DNA from: Blastobasis lacticolella
Taxonomy: Eukaryota > Arthropoda > Insecta > Lepidoptera > Blastobasidae
Reading direction: 5' to 3'
Length of the DNA: 64,000 nt
Assembly (NCBI GenBank): GCA_905147135.1
Contig: LR990057.1
Span: 6,882,001 to 6,946,000, forward strand
In this document: positions 63,037 through 64,000 of the stretch, piece by piece
Position numbering within the stretch: position 1 is the first letter of the stretch
Layout of the letters: each line of letters opens with the position of its first letter
Program-made: the position numbers and the translations under genes
Notes under the pieces: model-generated
The model's input: the letters and a program-made list of their open reading frames with translations, nothing else
What the model was told of the DNA's origin: nothing
Database searches by the model: none

Positions 63037-64000
63037 CTTAATGTAGCGTGAACATTAATGTGGAATACATTGCCTCTGCGGAAAACTGTATTCCCTCATA
63101 CTTTCCCATTGAGGACAGGAGGTTAGTGATATCGGTGTTACTCATTACATACCGTCACAAGGTGCCAGTCGGCTCCTAACTCTCAAGCAAAATAGATTCG
63201 AAATGTTTTTGATTAATTCTACGAAATAATGGCCTATGCACCTAACGATTACACCATCTGTACTAGGTAACCTGTTTAATAATTTTGATAACTTTGGTGT
63301 TGATCCACAAAATGTATGAAATATTAAGTCTTGCATAAATATCCAAATCGATCCGGCTCCTGCCGGGATCAGATGTGAAACCGTGTAAGTATATATAAAT
63401 GTTTGTATTTACATCTCAGACTAAATGAGGAATTTGATCTGAGGATTAAATAAAGTCAAGTTAACAGCTTAATTAAACAGTTCAAACAGTCTCATGGCTG
63501 TAGACAAGCTACTAAAAGACTAATTCACAGTAAAGTAACACAGACGAGTTAACCTACAAACGTGGATAATTAAACCAAATGAGAGGTCCCTTAGTCACTT
63601 AAGTACCCACAAATCCTTTCACGCGTACAAATCTAGGCCTGCACGTACATTACAAGTGCGCCATGAGACTGTCTTTATTTCCTTCTCTCAACTGTAACTC
63701 GACATTGTAATTAATGATCCTGCGTTCCTTATATTTTTCATTAGTATCTTGCAGTTTAAAAAGAAATTAAATGAACTGATGTTATTCACAACGTATTTTA
63801 GTATAATATATACCTTTATACTAAATGATCTACTATTTTTTATATTTAAAGTGTTGCAAACAATATTGTGTCGTATTGCTTCGATCCGTGCATCGATCTC
63901 TTTCTACTCGACTGGTTATTGAAAAACTTGCTTAATTTTATATGGAACTGTAGATCTGTTTATGCATGTAATATATGTAAAAGACTGTTTGTTTCCGAAG

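Larger units (their letters stand above)
59631..64000. other. Upstream intron or flank of pipe
   Basis: No confident first exon. One chance-level candidate is a minus-strand ATG at 61081 with a GTAAGA donor 23 nt later and the right phase (it would read MYCLCYG). Repeats: family F piece (59885-59925), family A (61320-61505), retroposon end (62325-62380), an 11 bp perfect hairpin (63005-63036). Confidence 0.4.

Noticed and set aside
1..64000. CRISPR arrays, bacterial operons, rRNA genes or a new defence-like system
   Set aside because: No regularly spaced repeats, no closely packed ORFs and no rRNA words. The window has ordinary insect gene structure with mobile elements.

Overview
The window looks like nuclear DNA of a moth or butterfly. 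It is AT-rich and intron-rich, with short GC-rich coding exons, GT-AG introns, and many short dispersed repeats: tRNA-headed SINEs with ATT/GATGAT tails, Helitron-like elements that start TCTATACTAATATT and end CTAG, foldback MITEs and LINE 3' tails. The lepidopteran assignment is an inference from these repeat styles and from the protein sequences. No sequence search was run.

Two host genes can be supported. (1) 10227-about 12900, plus strand: the coding exon and 3'UTR of a glycogen-targeting regulatory subunit of protein phosphatase 1 (Gbs-76A / PPP1R3 type). It has a PP1-docking RVxF-type motif and a CBM21 glycogen-binding domain. (2) 59630 down to 21243, minus strand: eight phase-consistent exons of a pipe-type (heparan sulfate/uronyl 2-O-sulfotransferase family) Golgi enzyme, from the membrane anchor to the stop codon. 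Only the extreme N-terminus is missing. A 25.5 kb first visible intron (33977-59493) takes up most of the right half. The two genes are convergent. Their Drosophila counterparts both map, to my knowledge, to cytological region 76A, so this may be an old linked pair.

Layout: 1-10226 is 5' flank or intron of the PP1-subunit gene with scattered SINE and other repeats. 10227-12.9 kb is the PP1-subunit gene. 13.57-18.49 kb is a nearly full-length jockey-type LINE on the minus strand, with a poly(A) tail and 11 bp target-site duplications, and with ORF2 broken near 14.2 kb. 18.5-21.2 kb is repeat remnants plus the 3' flank of pipe, including a 164 bp inverted-repeat element. 21.2-34.0 kb holds seven pipe exons with repeats in the introns. 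34-59.5 kb is the giant intron, with several foldback elements, Helitron-like copies, SINEs and LINE tails, and with less repetitive GC-balanced blocks (34.3-35.1, 36.9-38.4 kb) that are candidates for regulatory DNA. 59.5-59.6 kb is the membrane-anchor exon. 59.7-64 kb is upstream intron or flank.

I found no new multi-gene system. The most informative points are the complete exon model of the pipe-type enzyme, its linkage to the PP1-subunit gene, and the insertion history recorded by the mobile elements.
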